From assembly GCA_964522505.1 (NCBI GenBank), contig CAZFWJ010000002.1, positions 40,518-104,517 of the forward strand: a stretch of DNA of 64,000 bases, given 5' to 3'. The DNA is from GYS-P2D sp964522505 (lineage in GTDB: Bacteria; Bacteroidota; Bacteroidia; Chitinophagales; Saprospiraceae). The translations under genes were made by a program, and so were the position numbers. The notes beneath the pieces are model-generated. The model made no database searches. It saw only the letters and a program-made list of their open reading frames with translations, and was not told the origin of the DNA. Position 1 is the stretch's first letter, and each line of letters begins with the position of its first letter. Positions 42,268 to 52,320 of the stretch are shown in pieces.

Positions 42268-43125
42268 ATGAAAATACTCTGTTGGTTATTATTCAATATA
42301 ATAGCGACTATTTCGATTGCGCAAGAATATTACGAAATAAAGGGCGCCGTATTAGATGAATATAGGGCACCGCTAGCTTTCGCGAACGTATTTATTAATG
42401 AGACTAAAGTTGGAACGTATACAGACGAACAAGGTAATTTTAGTTTAAAAACTAATATTAGCAAAGGAATATTACTAATATCTCATATCGGATACAAATC
42501 GGATTCAATTTCTATAAATCGGATAAAAAATACAGATTCTCTAAATATAACTCTGATTGAGTATCCAAACATCATTCGAGAAACTACCGTTGTCGGGAAT
42601 AAAAGAACATCAAAACGAACACTTGGATTCTTTGATAAGAGAACTAATTATACACTAAGTGTTGGTAATGGCACAGTACTCGCCTTGTTTGTAAGGAATG
42701 ATATTAATGAAGAGGGGACGATAAAGAAACTCATGGTGAAATTTAAGAAAGTAAAAAACAATCCATTAGTTCGGTTCAGACTATATGCAAATAATGGAAC
42801 CGGCCAAGGTCCGGGAACAGAAATTCCAACTAAAATAGCACCAATTCAATTAAAGACAAATAAGAAAAAACTAGTTGTCGATATTTCTGATTTTAATATC
42901 CCGTTCCCATTAGAAGGAATCTTCGTAGGTGTTGAAATTGTAAATGGTGGATACTATGATAAAAATACTGGATATAACTACCCATTTTTTATGGTAACAG
43001 AAAAAGAGAATGGTTACAATACCTGGATGTCATTTATGGGCAACAACTGGGGACATTCAGGACTGACGAAGTTGTCAGAAGGAACACCACTCAATGTGAA
43101 ATTTGGAATAGAAGTTCTCTATTAA
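42268..43125 (+). CDS. Secreted protein with CarboxypepD_reg-like domain
   Basis: About 285 residues. I prefer the ATG at 42268 (MKILCWLLFNIIATISIAQ, a clean signal peptide) over a GTG 21 bases upstream that nearly touches the terminator. Residues about 20-105 form a CarboxypepD_reg-like domain (GAVLDEYRAPLAFANVFINETKVGTYTDEQGNFSL), the type usually fused to TonB receptors; here no plug or barrel follows, and the remaining 180 residues are an unrecognised beta-rich domain. More AT-rich than the neighbouring genes, suggesting a different history. Probably extracellular or outer-membrane-facing. Confidence 0.75.
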   Translation: MKILCWLLFNIIATISIAQEYYEIKGAVLDEYRAPLAFANVFINETKVGTYTDEQGNFSLKTNISKGILLISHIGYKSDSISINRIKNTDSLNITLIEYPNIIRETTVVGNKRTSKRTLGFFDKRTNYTLSVGNGTVLALFVRNDINEEGTIKKLMVKFKKVKNNPLVRFRLYANNGTGQGPGTEIPTKIAPIQLKTNKKKLVVDISDFNIPFPLEGIFVGVEIVNGGYYDKNTGYNYPFFMVTEKENGYNTWMSFMGNNWGHSGLTKLSEGTPLNVKFGIEVLY

Positions 43126-43193
43126 CTAAATTACAATGGATTTAGGAAGTAACAATGATCTCCTCGTGCCATGGTCCATCTCCATGATGCTTT

Positions 43194-43207
43194 GAAGAGA
43201 TCTCTTC
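43194..43207. repeat. Perfect 14-bp palindrome in a 231-base gap
   Basis: GAAGAGATCTCTTC lies between the convergent 3' ends of the CarboxypepD_reg-like gene and the PH-domain gene. It could act as a weak bidirectional hairpin. No T-tract follows immediately; a T-run (TTCTTTTTTC) is 30 bases downstream. Confidence 0.35.
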
Positions 43208-43356
43208 GACCTGTTACCTATGAAGAACCAATAAATTCTTTTTTCTCTACATGGATCACCTTGCTCAATGCAAGTATGTCTTGTTGACATGTCAATAAAA
43301 TTGGAGCATATTTTTTGCTGATTTGTGTGAGTAAATCGGGGATCGTAGCTGTCATT

Positions 43357-44868
43357 TTACATCCAACTTCTTTTACTGCTCTCTACCTGATTTATCAGCC
43401 TGTCCATAAGTTGTTGAGCAGTTGTTTTTGGGATATAGGGGATGCTCATCGCGCCAGCTGCAGTATGAATAATCAAAGTTGCCAGACCTCTTCGATGTTG
43501 ATAGTAATTTTGATGGATAGCCAGATTTTGAATCTTGTAAATCGGACAGATGGAGTTTTTGAACCCCAATATGCCTCCACCGATAAACAGATTATCCTCA
43601 TTGAGGGCATATCGTTTTTTGGTATATCTCTTCCAGCTGAAGTATAGGCTTACTCCGCCGATTACTATAGCTGCGGCAACTGCTGGCCAGACTTGAGCAT
43701 ATGCTAATCCTATGATGATCAGGCCAAAAAATACGCACTGGTATTTGGCAGTATGCTTGAACATGTGATCTGAGACACTGTGGTAGGCATCATAGCTTTG
43801 ATTAGACTTTTTGAGCCAGGCGTTTTTGACATTAGTTACATGATTTTCTGTGCAACCGGGTATTTCAAATCGTTGCTTGTTCTTGCGATCCTCTCCTGAC
43901 TTGGCCTGCCTAAAAAAGATGTTATGATAACCCAAGATCTTTTCCAAAGGATTCTGTCCCCATGACATGATTTGTATTTTCTTGTCCATAGCAGAAAACT
44001 GCTGTTTGGTTAGTAAACCTTGCTCTACATGAAATCGCCGTCCAGACCTAGTAAAACTTAAATTATAGTGCCGAAGTATCGTGTTGACCACAGACCATAG
44101 TACCATCAGTGGAACGAGTAGCAATGCTATTATACCATATCCAAATATAGAGCTTATCCCTTCAAAGTGATCCATGATAAAATCGAATAAAACTCTGGGG
44201 TCGAAGTTGCCAGCAAAACCCGTAGCCCAAATTGATGCGATTAAACTAATGATGAGACCTATTGGCTTGAGGTGGTTTTGGGTGAGGCCTACCTTTATGA
44301 GACTCTGGATGTCAAGGGACATAATCTCCTTCGATATTGGCTTAATGAGGGTCTCTTCGGATGAGGTATCTTCCGTGTTATGGACCGTGATTTGTCCTTT
44401 TCTTTTGAGCAATTCTTCACGTAGCTTCTCCGCGACAGGTATTTGAAGGGCATCGATTTTAAGTTCTTTCTGATCTGATCCTGCGGACTCAATTTCTACC
44501 GCGGTAACATTGAGCATCTGGTGTAAAAAATTCTGACTGAAGTTGACCGATTGGATTCTATCAAAAGGTAGGTCAAGACGTACTTTTTTCAGAATGCCCT
44601 TCTGGATGACGAGTTCCTCATCCGAGATATGAAAATAGTATCTGAAGTAAGCTAGAATAGATGATATCAAACTGAACACTCCCAATCCTGCTATGACTAG
44701 CTCGAATGTATCAAACTCACTATTCCGGGATCTACCTAATACGAGCGCAGCAAGGATAGGCCAGATCTGCATGAGAAACTTTCGGAGAAATCTGAGGATG
44801 ATAAATATGATGGCCCACTCTGATTGTCGCTGCGGCTCGATAAATGAGAGGCTATTCTTCTTCGTCAT
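43357..44868 (-). CDS. Bacterial PH (bPH2) domain membrane protein, YdbT-like
   Basis: A 503-residue protein with two or three pairs of transmembrane helices, each followed by a bacterial PH domain (YYFHISDEELVIQKGILKKVRLDLPFDRIQSVNFSQNFLHQMLNVTAVEIESAGS; NLSFTRSGRRFHVEQGLLTKQQFSAMDKKIQ; KKRYALNEDNLFIGGGILGFKNSICPIYKIQNL). This is the YdbT layout. Its start overlaps the companion PH gene by 17 bases. The function is not well known; related Bacillus proteins affect resistance to antimicrobial agents. Inner membrane. Confidence 0.88.
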   Translation of the reverse strand: MTKKNSLSFIEPQRQSEWAIIFIILRFLRKFLMQIWPILAALVLGRSRNSEFDTFELVIAGLGVFSLISSILAYFRYYFHISDEELVIQKGILKKVRLDLPFDRIQSVNFSQNFLHQMLNVTAVEIESAGSDQKELKIDALQIPVAEKLREELLKRKGQITVHNTEDTSSEETLIKPISKEIMSLDIQSLIKVGLTQNHLKPIGLIISLIASIWATGFAGNFDPRVLFDFIMDHFEGISSIFGYGIIALLLVPLMVLWSVVNTILRHYNLSFTRSGRRFHVEQGLLTKQQFSAMDKKIQIMSWGQNPLEKILGYHNIFFRQAKSGEDRKNKQRFEIPGCTENHVTNVKNAWLKKSNQSYDAYHSVSDHMFKHTAKYQCVFFGLIIIGLAYAQVWPAVAAAIVIGGVSLYFSWKRYTKKRYALNEDNLFIGGGILGFKNSICPIYKIQNLAIHQNYYQHRRGLATLIIHTAAGAMSIPYIPKTTAQQLMDRLINQVESSKRSWM

Positions 44869-45385
44869 CCATCGCCGTTTTGTTCAGTAAGAAATGCTTA
44901 ATAGACATGGCCTCTTCCTTGGTTATGCCTTTTATAGAGAGATCACTACTCCTACCACCTGCTGTATAAATGTTGAGTTCTCCAAGATCAAATATTCGCT
45001 CGAATGGTCCTTGATTCACCTCGGCATGTTGTATCCGGTTAAATGGTATGATTAACTCCTTCTTCCAGATTAAACCTTGTTTATAGATAATATCGAGATT
45101 GCGAACGGCATATCCCTTGTGTTTGAAGCCCAAAATGGTAACAACGACACTGAAGATGGCAAGCACAGCAATCAGCCCACCTACCGCTACAGGGATCCAA
45201 GACAGCTCCGGCTCACCAAAATAGAATCCTGTTAAGGCAACAATCGCAATTACGGCCCAGATGATGCCCAGTATTGTTAATTCTATTTTAAGGTATGATT
45301 TATGTAGTGGTACAAAGGAGATATCTTGCACGCTTGGCAATATTTTGGCAGATATTTGTTCGTTATAAAAGCCACTATCCATCAT
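44852..45385 (-). CDS. Bacterial PH (bPH2) domain membrane protein, YdbS-like
   Basis: A 177-residue protein with two membrane helices (ILGIIWAVIAIVALTGFYFG; IPVAVGGLIAVLAIFSVVVTIL) and a C-terminal bPH2 domain (GYAVRNLDIIYKQGLIWKKELIIPFNRIQHAEVNQGPFERIFDLGELNIYTAGG). It precedes and overlaps the YdbT-like gene, the conserved YdbS-YdbT pairing. Its ATG lies just three bases from a possible start of the divergent thioredoxin-fold gene, so one of the two starts may be further in. Inner membrane; role inferred as for the partner. Confidence 0.88.
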   Translation of the reverse strand: MMDSGFYNEQISAKILPSVQDISFVPLHKSYLKIELTILGIIWAVIAIVALTGFYFGEPELSWIPVAVGGLIAVLAIFSVVVTILGFKHKGYAVRNLDIIYKQGLIWKKELIIPFNRIQHAEVNQGPFERIFDLGELNIYTAGGRSSDLSIKGITKEEAMSIKHFLLNKTAMDDEEE

Positions 45386-45388
45386 AGT

Positions 45389-46828
45389 ATGAAAATTGAG
45401 AGTATTTCAGTACGATCCATTATAACGAGAAAATTAATCGATATTGACGTATTAGTGATATCTAAATCGCTTAAAGTCTTCCTTTTATCGACATTTCTCT
45501 CTTATGGGGCTGTGGCACAGGATATCATTGATGTGGTGGTTGAATTTGATCGGGTTTCTTCATGGCAGCAGAGCCTATCTGAATCTCGAGGCAAGGGGAA
45601 GTTGATCTTCGTGGATGTCTACACAGATTGGTGTGCACCCTGCAAAATCATGGATCGTGATGTATTTACAGATGACAAACTCAGTGAAATTTTAAATACT
45701 GAATTTATCGCCCTAAAGGTAAATGCTGAGAAGGTAGAACCAGATTTCGCTTCTTCGCGGGGCATAGACTCCTATCCAACATTGTTATTCTTAAGTCCTA
45801 CTGGCGAGGAAATATATCGGCAAGAAGGGGCCATATCGAAATATGGATTAATCGAAAAATCTAGAGAAGTCCTTCATTATTGGGAGAACAAGGATGTCCT
45901 GGACAAAGTCGATTACTACAATGTCGGCTCTTACAGTTTATCAGAGATTGAAAGAATACTGGATGTTGCCGCTGGGTTCCCATTCACTAATAAGGTGGCT
46001 TTTGCAGAGCGATTTCTGGCGGAGACCACTCCCATTACTGATGAAACCTTGGAGTTGACGATGGATCAGTTGAGTGAGTTTAGTGATGATACGTATAAGC
46101 TGATTGCACCTATGGTGGGGCAGTTCCTGCCGTCCGTAGTCCTGCATGATCGCATCGGACGTAAGAAGATCAAGTGGCGCAATGAGATGAAAACACTTAT
46201 GGATCAACGACTACAGAAGTCAATCGACTCTGGAGACTTTTTATTGTTTGAGCACACGGTACAGCTCCAGATGGAACTCGGCGATGTATATGACCGTGAT
46301 CTTGATAGATATTATAATCGCTACTTTAGGAGAAATGATTTAGATCGATATGCCGAACATACAATCGGGTTTGTCGATAAACATATCACTGCTAATACTC
46401 CAGAAAAGATACACCGTCTTGATGAGGAGCGATTTAAGGAATTTGAGGAGTTAAGAACTCAGTATAATAGTGAAGAGGAGCTCAATGATCAGAGCCAAAC
46501 GCCCAATGTGGACTCCCTGAGTCGCATCTATAATATCAGCCAATCTATCGCTAATCAACTGTTAGAGATCAGCAGTGACTTTTATGCATTTTATGAAGAT
46601 CCACGCTTATTGCAGAAAGCAGAAATGTGGGCAGAGCAAGCTTATGAGTATTATCCCATAGATGTCAAGTATTATGAAAATCACATCGCAATCTTAGAGG
46701 CTCAGGGGGATGATAAAAAAATTAAAGCAGTCGAGAAGAAACTGCGGAAAGCTCCATTTTATCAAGAGATGTTAATCATCAAGGATCAACGGAGATCAGA
46801 CTTGCCGGATTCTTTTTTTAAGTTTTAG
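45389..46828 (+). CDS. Secreted thioredoxin-fold protein with helical C-terminal domain
   Basis: About 479 residues from the ATG at 45389. The signal peptide lies at about residues 26-44 (SKSLKVFLLSTFLSYGAVAQ), so the GTG at 45455, directly before it, may be the real start. The thioredoxin site is W81-C82-A-P-C85-K; the fold covers about residues 55-165 (LIFVDVYTDW, SYPTLLFLSP with cis-proline). A long helical, TPR-like part follows to the end. It is related to the two tandem proteins at 59-61.5 kb. It would act as a periplasmic disulphide reductase or isomerase. Confidence 0.83.
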   Translation: MKIESISVRSIITRKLIDIDVLVISKSLKVFLLSTFLSYGAVAQDIIDVVVEFDRVSSWQQSLSESRGKGKLIFVDVYTDWCAPCKIMDRDVFTDDKLSEILNTEFIALKVNAEKVEPDFASSRGIDSYPTLLFLSPTGEEIYRQEGAISKYGLIEKSREVLHYWENKDVLDKVDYYNVGSYSLSEIERILDVAAGFPFTNKVAFAERFLAETTPITDETLELTMDQLSEFSDDTYKLIAPMVGQFLPSVVLHDRIGRKKIKWRNEMKTLMDQRLQKSIDSGDFLLFEHTVQLQMELGDVYDRDLDRYYNRYFRRNDLDRYAEHTIGFVDKHITANTPEKIHRLDEERFKEFEELRTQYNSEEELNDQSQTPNVDSLSRIYNISQSIANQLLEISSDFYAFYEDPRLLQKAEMWAEQAYEYYPIDVKYYENHIAILEAQGDDKKIKAVEKKLRKAPFYQEMLIIKDQRRSDLPDSFFKF

Positions 46829-46938
46829 AGTCTGTTTTAATCTCGACCCCCCATTGGCAGATAGGCTTGAGGAGTAACCTTAGGCTACTTGCAAATAAAA
46901 CTAAAGATCCTTAATGCCGGTCAGGCACGAACAACCCT

Positions 46939-49900
46939 CTAGCTCTTAGCTACCCCAATGACCACACTGATATCATCAGTGATATCAATAGACTCGCCAG
47001 TAACATCAGCAACTATATTAATCTCGTCTGCGAGAACCTCAGTTGCGACATAGTCTTTAAACTGGGCCAATGAACTTGACACCTGCTCATTTGAACTGAT
47101 TTGTACAGTTATGCGATCAGTCACTTCAAAATCACTGTTCTTACGAATATTCTGAATTCGATTGATCAATTCTCTAGCTATACCCTCTTTCTTAAGTTCA
47201 TCAGTAAGTGTAATGTCGAGTGCCACTGTGATCTCTCGATCCGTAGCTACTTGCCATCCTGGTATCTCGTCTGCGCTGATTTCAAAATCTTCAGTAGTTA
47301 AGTCATATTGAGCATCGCCAATGCTTAGCGCATAGAGACCGGTCTTTTCAATTTGGTCTATGTGTTCTTGTCCGAGGGAATTGATTATCTGTGCTGCTGC
47401 TTTCATATCCTTGCCCAGCTTGCGACCTAAGGTCTTGAAGTTCGGCTTAATCTTCTTCTTGATGAATCCTGCCGTGTCTTCGAGATATTCGATCTCTTTG
47501 ATATTTACTTCCGAGAGAACTAGGTCTTTTACTTTCTCAACTTGATCTTTGAATGAGCTATCCAAGATTGGAAGCAAAATCTTCTGTAGAGGTTGGCGGA
47601 CACGAAGTCTTTCGCCCGCTCGCAAGGATAGTACGAGTGATGATATCCGTTGTGCATAATCCATGCGCTGCTCCAGCTCCTTATCGATTGCCGAGAGCTC
47701 AGGGTCTTCTATTAGTGACAGATGAACGCTTACATGATCATCTTTGCCAGTCGTTCCATTCAGGTTTTTGTACAGCCAATCCGCAAAAAATGGAGCCAAA
47801 GGGGCCATTAGCTTGGAGATCGTAGCGAGACATTCATAGAGAGTCTGATAGGCAGCGATCTTATCAGCAGCATATTCTCCTTTCCAAAAGCGGCGTCTAC
47901 ACAATCTCACATACCAATTGCTCAGATGATCCTCCACAAATGACTGAATCTTACGACCTGCATTAGTCGGTTCATAATCTGCATACTCGGCATCGACTTC
48001 TTTGATGAGTGTATTGAGCAGGGAGATGACCCATCTATCGATCTCGGTTCTCTGCTCCAGAGGTATTCTTTCTTCGCCATAAACGAAGCCATCAATATTA
48101 GCGTAAAGCGCGAAGAATGAATAGGTATTATACAAAGTGCCAAAGAACTTGCGCTTCACCTCCTCAACTCCAGATATATCAAACTTTAGATTATCCCATG
48201 GTTGAGCATTGGTCATCATATACCATCTGGTAGGATCTGCTCCATAGTTAGCCAGAGTCTCGAATGGATCAACCACATTGCCTAATCTCTTAGACATCTT
48301 GACACCATCCTTATCAAGGACAAGTCCTGTAGAAACGACATTCTTAAAAGCTACACTATCCATAACCATAGACCCTATCGCATGAAGAGAGTAGAACCAT
48401 CCTCGAGTCTGATCGACTCCTTCACTGATGAAGTCGGCCGGAAAGCTCCGTTTGAAAACCTCCTGGTTTTCCATCGGATGGTGCCACTGTGCATAGGGCA
48501 TAGATCCTGAGTCAAACCATACATCTATCAGATCTGCTTCACGCTTCATCTCTTCTCCCGAGTCAGATACCAATGTGACATCATCGATATATGGCTTATG
48601 AAGATCTTGAGGCACTTCTTGAACAAGCCCAAGTTTTTCATTGGCCTTCTTGATCTCATCAGCCAGCTGTGCCACAGAACCAATACACTTCTCAGCAGAG
48701 CCATCGGCGGTACGCCAGATCGGTAGTGGTATGCCCCAATAACGACTGCGAGATAGATTCCAGTCTTGGAGATTTTCGAGCCAATTGCCAAAGCGCTTCT
48801 CCCCGGTATGGCTTGGCTTCCAATTGATCGTATTATTCAACTCCACCATGCGCTCACGTCGTGCCGATGCCTTGATAAACCAGCTATCTAGTGGGTAGTA
48901 CAGTATCGGCTTATCAGTTCGCCAGCAGTGTGGGTAGTTATGCTGATATTTCTGAACATTGAAGGCTTTATTATCCTCCTTTAGCTTAATTGATATGTCA
49001 ATATCTACACTGCGGTAGTCTTCTTCATCTTTGTAATTCTTAACATAGCGTCCAGCAAAGTCTGTGACCTCATCAATGAACTTTCCTTGTTTATCCACGA
49101 GAGTCAATGAACCCATACCATATTTCTTGCCAACTCTCATATCGTCTGCACCAAAGGAAGGGGCAATATGTACTATCCCCGTACCATCAGAAGTACTTAC
49201 GAAGTCTCCCATGATGACTTTAAATGCATCACCATCTTCTGGTTGTACATAAGGTAGTAGTTGCTCGTAGCGGAGATGCTCAAGGTCTGCGCCGGAGAAT
49301 TTCTGAAGTACGACGTATGGGATTAGCTTTTGATCCGGAGTGTAGGCGTCGTAGTCTGCTTCGGACTGCTCAAGCTTGAACCACTTACTTAAGAGATCTT
49401 CTGCCAAGATTAGGTTGACAGGGAGCTTAGTATATGGATTATAGGTTTTGATCTTGACGTAAGTTATCTTCTTACCTACTGCGAGCGCAGTATTAGACGG
49501 TAGCGTCCACGGCGTTGTCGTCCATGCTATGATGTAGACATCGCCAGCGCCTTTATCAGCATATAGAAACTCTGATTGTTCGTTCCTGATCAACTTAAAC
49601 TGTGCTACTGCTGAGGTGTCTTTGACATCCTGATAGGCTCCAGGCATGTTGAGTTCATGCGAACTTAAGCCAGTTCCTGCTGCAGGAGAGTAAGGTTGAA
49701 TCGTATAGCCTTTATAGATTAGGTCGTTGTCATAAAGCGTCTTCAGCAGATGCCATACGGACTCAATGTAGTCATTCTCAAATGTGATATATGGGTTGTC
49801 TAGATCTGCCCAGTAGCCCATCTTCTTGGTGAGGTCATCCCAAAGCTCTTTGAACTTCATGACAGCAGATCGGCACTCCTTATTATAGTCTTCTATCGAG

Positions 49901-50241
49901 ATCTTGGTGCCGATGTCATCCTTGGTGATGCCGAGTTCTTTCTCCACTTTAAGTTCTACTGGTAGTCCGTGTGTGTCCCAACCGCCTTTGCGTTCTACTC
50001 GCTGACCTTTCATGGTATGGTACCTGCAGAAAAGATCCTTAACAGTACGAGCCATGACGTGGTGAATTCCTGGCTTGCCATTAGCCGATGGTGGGCCCTC
50101 GTAGAATACGAATGGATTATCCTCTGAACGCTCATTGATACTCTTCTGGAAAATATCTTCGGCCTCCCAAAAAGCTAATATCGTGCGGTCTATCTCCGGT
50201 AAGTCTAATCCCTTATATTCTGGATACTTGGCCATAATCAC
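46939..50241 (-). CDS. ileS: Isoleucyl-tRNA synthetase
   Basis: A 1100-residue class I synthetase. The HIGH motif is PSANGKPGIHHVMAR (HxxH variant, about residue 55), KMSKR is in DKDGVKMSKRLGN (about residue 600), the editing domain has TTPWTLPSNTALAVG, and the C-terminal anticodon-binding region (DRWVISLLNTLIKEVDAEY) follows. The length and the first motifs fit the eukaryote-like, long IleRS type (type 2), common in Bacteroidota and often linked with mupirocin resistance; this subtype is inference. Starts at 50241 or at the in-frame ATG at 50235. Confidence 0.97.
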   Translation of the reverse strand: MIMAKYPEYKGLDLPEIDRTILAFWEAEDIFQKSINERSEDNPFVFYEGPPSANGKPGIHHVMARTVKDLFCRYHTMKGQRVERKGGWDTHGLPVELKVEKELGITKDDIGTKISIEDYNKECRSAVMKFKELWDDLTKKMGYWADLDNPYITFENDYIESVWHLLKTLYDNDLIYKGYTIQPYSPAAGTGLSSHELNMPGAYQDVKDTSAVAQFKLIRNEQSEFLYADKGAGDVYIIAWTTTPWTLPSNTALAVGKKITYVKIKTYNPYTKLPVNLILAEDLLSKWFKLEQSEADYDAYTPDQKLIPYVVLQKFSGADLEHLRYEQLLPYVQPEDGDAFKVIMGDFVSTSDGTGIVHIAPSFGADDMRVGKKYGMGSLTLVDKQGKFIDEVTDFAGRYVKNYKDEEDYRSVDIDISIKLKEDNKAFNVQKYQHNYPHCWRTDKPILYYPLDSWFIKASARRERMVELNNTINWKPSHTGEKRFGNWLENLQDWNLSRSRYWGIPLPIWRTADGSAEKCIGSVAQLADEIKKANEKLGLVQEVPQDLHKPYIDDVTLVSDSGEEMKREADLIDVWFDSGSMPYAQWHHPMENQEVFKRSFPADFISEGVDQTRGWFYSLHAIGSMVMDSVAFKNVVSTGLVLDKDGVKMSKRLGNVVDPFETLANYGADPTRWYMMTNAQPWDNLKFDISGVEEVKRKFFGTLYNTYSFFALYANIDGFVYGEERIPLEQRTEIDRWVISLLNTLIKEVDAEYADYEPTNAGRKIQSFVEDHLSNWYVRLCRRRFWKGEYAADKIAAYQTLYECLATISKLMAPLAPFFADWLYKNLNGTTGKDDHVSVHLSLIEDPELSAIDKELEQRMDYAQRISSLVLSLRAGERLRVRQPLQKILLPILDSSFKDQVEKVKDLVLSEVNIKEIEYLEDTAGFIKKKIKPNFKTLGRKLGKDMKAAAQIINSLGQEHIDQIEKTGLYALSIGDAQYDLTTEDFEISADEIPGWQVATDREITVALDITLTDELKKEGIARELINRIQNIRKNSDFEVTDRITVQISSNEQVSSSLAQFKDYVATEVLADEINIVADVTGESIDITDDISVVIGVAKS

Positions 50242-50264
50242 TTATTAAGGGCGCAAATATCTGA

Positions 50265-50475
50265 ATTAGTATTGAGTAATTAGTATCGAGTATTTAGTTT
50301 GAGAGTTACAAGTAAGGATTGACAAACTTTAAAATAGGCTTAGGCTGATACCTTAGTCGATACTCACTAGCTTTTTCATCATATATTCTGATCGATGCTT
50401 TTTACATTGTGACACTAAGATTGAAATACCATAAAACTGTCACTCTATACTCATAACTGGTCACTCGATACTAAT
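50265..50475. repeat. Inverted and tandem repeats bracketing the ileS upstream region
   Basis: ATTAGTATTGAGTA and ATTAGTATCGAGTA stand in tandem at 50265-50292, and ACTCGATACTAAT at 50463-50475 is the perfect reverse complement of the 13-mer at 50279-50291. The 171 bases between hold no gene. The structure is MITE-like or a large hairpin in the ileS leader and the 3' end of the convergently oriented region; such GAGTATTAGT repeats are dispersed in some Bacteroidota (memory). Confidence 0.65.
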
Positions 50476-50476
50476 A

Positions 50477-52129
50477 TTAGTCTTTGAGTGTCTTGCGTCT
50501 GCTAAACTCACTCTCTTCATACCACTGTGGCCACTCTCGAGAGTTGGAGAGGCGCCAGCCGATATTATAGTAGATCTGGGCATCCTGCATTACACCACTC
50601 ATATCCCAAGTCTCAGGGTCATACTCATCACTTGGGGCGTGATAGTTGTTGGCGGTATATTCAGCTTTCTTTTCTTTGCCATACTCGATACCTTTTTCGA
50701 TATGATCATAGCCGCCCTCTCCAAATAATGGAGGTATCCCAACTTTGGCAAAGTTGAAGTGATCTGATCTGAAGAAATATCCCTTCTCTGGTTCTTGATC
50801 TGGCAGTACATATCGATCTTGTTTAGCCAGCTCTTCTTCGGCAATCATGTCCATTTCACTATGTCCGATACCTATAATTTGAAAATCCTTCATAGCTCCA
50901 TTTGGGTTGCAGCCATCGATATTCACATTCGCGACTATATCACTTATCGGTACAGTTGGGTTAAGGGCGTAATACTCTGATCCGAGTAGACCCTGTTCCT
51001 CTGCGGTAACCCAAAGGAAGATCACTGATCGATCAGGTGTGCTTTTTTGTCTCTTGAAATTTTGGGCTATCCCGAGTAGCGTCCCTGTTCCACTGGCATT
51101 ATCCAGTGCACCATTGTAGATGCTGTCGCCATTGACAACCTTTCCGATACCGATGTGATCCCAGTGAGCAGAGTAGATCACATGTTCTTCTTGATTAGCA
51201 TCTCCAGGAAGGACAGCAACAATATTATCTGACTTGTCTCTTTTATAGACATTGGTCAGACTAGTGTTAATCGTGGCATTCATCGGAACAGGCTTAAAGC
51301 CGGGAGTTCGGGCTTTTTTAATTAGCGCACTTAAGTCTAAGTTGCTTCGCTCAAACAGATCTTTAGCCATATCTAGATGTATCCACCCCTTGATATCAGC
51401 ACCGTTTGCAACACTTTCTTTTTCGAGCCCGAGTTGTGGCCCTGTCCAGCTGCTTTCTACCACGAACCAAGGATATCCTGCTGAGGAAGTCTCATGTATA
51501 ATCAATAAGCCTTTAGCTCCTTGGCGGTCTGCTTCTTCGTATTTGTAGGTCCATCTGCCGTAGTAAGTCATCACATCTCCTTTGAAGAAGGTAGAGTCTT
51601 CACCACCATAACCAGGATCATTAACGAGGACAACAGCTATTTTGTCTTTCATGTCAACACCTTCGAAGTCGTTCCACCCAAGTTTCTCATCTACGATACC
51701 ATAGCCACAGAAGACCAGTTCTGAATTGACCACATCAACCTTGTCTACAGATTTCTGACAGTGTATCACATAATCAGAACCAAAGTTATACTGTGCTGAA
51801 CCTGAAGGAGTCTCAACAGACATCGTTTTATCTGGAGTTGTAGTTATCTCAATCATAGGTACTGATTGAGTATATGATCCATTATTTCCTGGCTCTAAGC
51901 CCAAAGATTTACACTGATTGACGATATAATCTACAGTCTTTTGATCACCAGGACCGAATGGCATTCGGCCGTAATAGGCGTCTGAAGATAGTTCTTGTAT
52001 ATGTGGGAGGATATCTGATTCTTGCAATATCTCAGGTTCTGATAGTTCTCGATCAGAAGTACAAGAATGAATGAAAACAACAGAAGTAATTACCGTTGCC
52101 ACTAGGGCAATCCATAATCTTGTTGACAT
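50477..52129 (-). CDS. M28-family metallopeptidase, lipoprotein
   Basis: A 550-residue exopeptidase-like protein. A lipobox (TSVVFIHSC, cysteine at about residue 23) marks a lipoprotein. A PA domain (about 130-260: VDVVNSELVFCGYGIVDEKLGWNDFEGVDMKDKIAVVLVNDP) is inserted in the M28 catalytic domain with the metal ligands in VIYSAHWDHIGIGKV, LDNASGTGTLL, WVTAEEQGLLGSEYYA and FFRSDHFNFAKVGIPPL. It would remove N-terminal amino acids from peptides outside the cytoplasm using two zinc ions. Ends inside the repeat at 50.4 kb. Confidence 0.9.
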   Translation of the reverse strand: MSTRLWIALVATVITSVVFIHSCTSDRELSEPEILQESDILPHIQELSSDAYYGRMPFGPGDQKTVDYIVNQCKSLGLEPGNNGSYTQSVPMIEITTTPDKTMSVETPSGSAQYNFGSDYVIHCQKSVDKVDVVNSELVFCGYGIVDEKLGWNDFEGVDMKDKIAVVLVNDPGYGGEDSTFFKGDVMTYYGRWTYKYEEADRQGAKGLLIIHETSSAGYPWFVVESSWTGPQLGLEKESVANGADIKGWIHLDMAKDLFERSNLDLSALIKKARTPGFKPVPMNATINTSLTNVYKRDKSDNIVAVLPGDANQEEHVIYSAHWDHIGIGKVVNGDSIYNGALDNASGTGTLLGIAQNFKRQKSTPDRSVIFLWVTAEEQGLLGSEYYALNPTVPISDIVANVNIDGCNPNGAMKDFQIIGIGHSEMDMIAEEELAKQDRYVLPDQEPEKGYFFRSDHFNFAKVGIPPLFGEGGYDHIEKGIEYGKEKKAEYTANNYHAPSDEYDPETWDMSGVMQDAQIYYNIGWRLSNSREWPQWYEESEFSRRKTLKD

Positions 52130-52320
52130 ACGCAGGCGATTTTAACGATGCTAATGTAGAAAAAATTGATGGTTGTGAAGATCATATGAAAAATGACAAA
52201 ACAGAATGACCATAAAAAGTTAATTAGCACAGGAGCTAACAACTTAACACTTATGAAGCAACCTATGATCTGAAGTATGAGTAGTGAATGTAGAATTTGA
52301 ATTTTGAAAATTTGTTTCCT

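Noticed and set aside
43315..43647. 110-residue plus-strand frame near the PH-domain gene
   Set aside because: Mostly antisense to the YdbT-like gene; no protein signature.
45326..45388. N-terminal extension of the thioredoxin-fold protein to 45326
   Set aside because: It would overlap the divergent PH-domain gene, and the signal peptide begins much later (near 45455).
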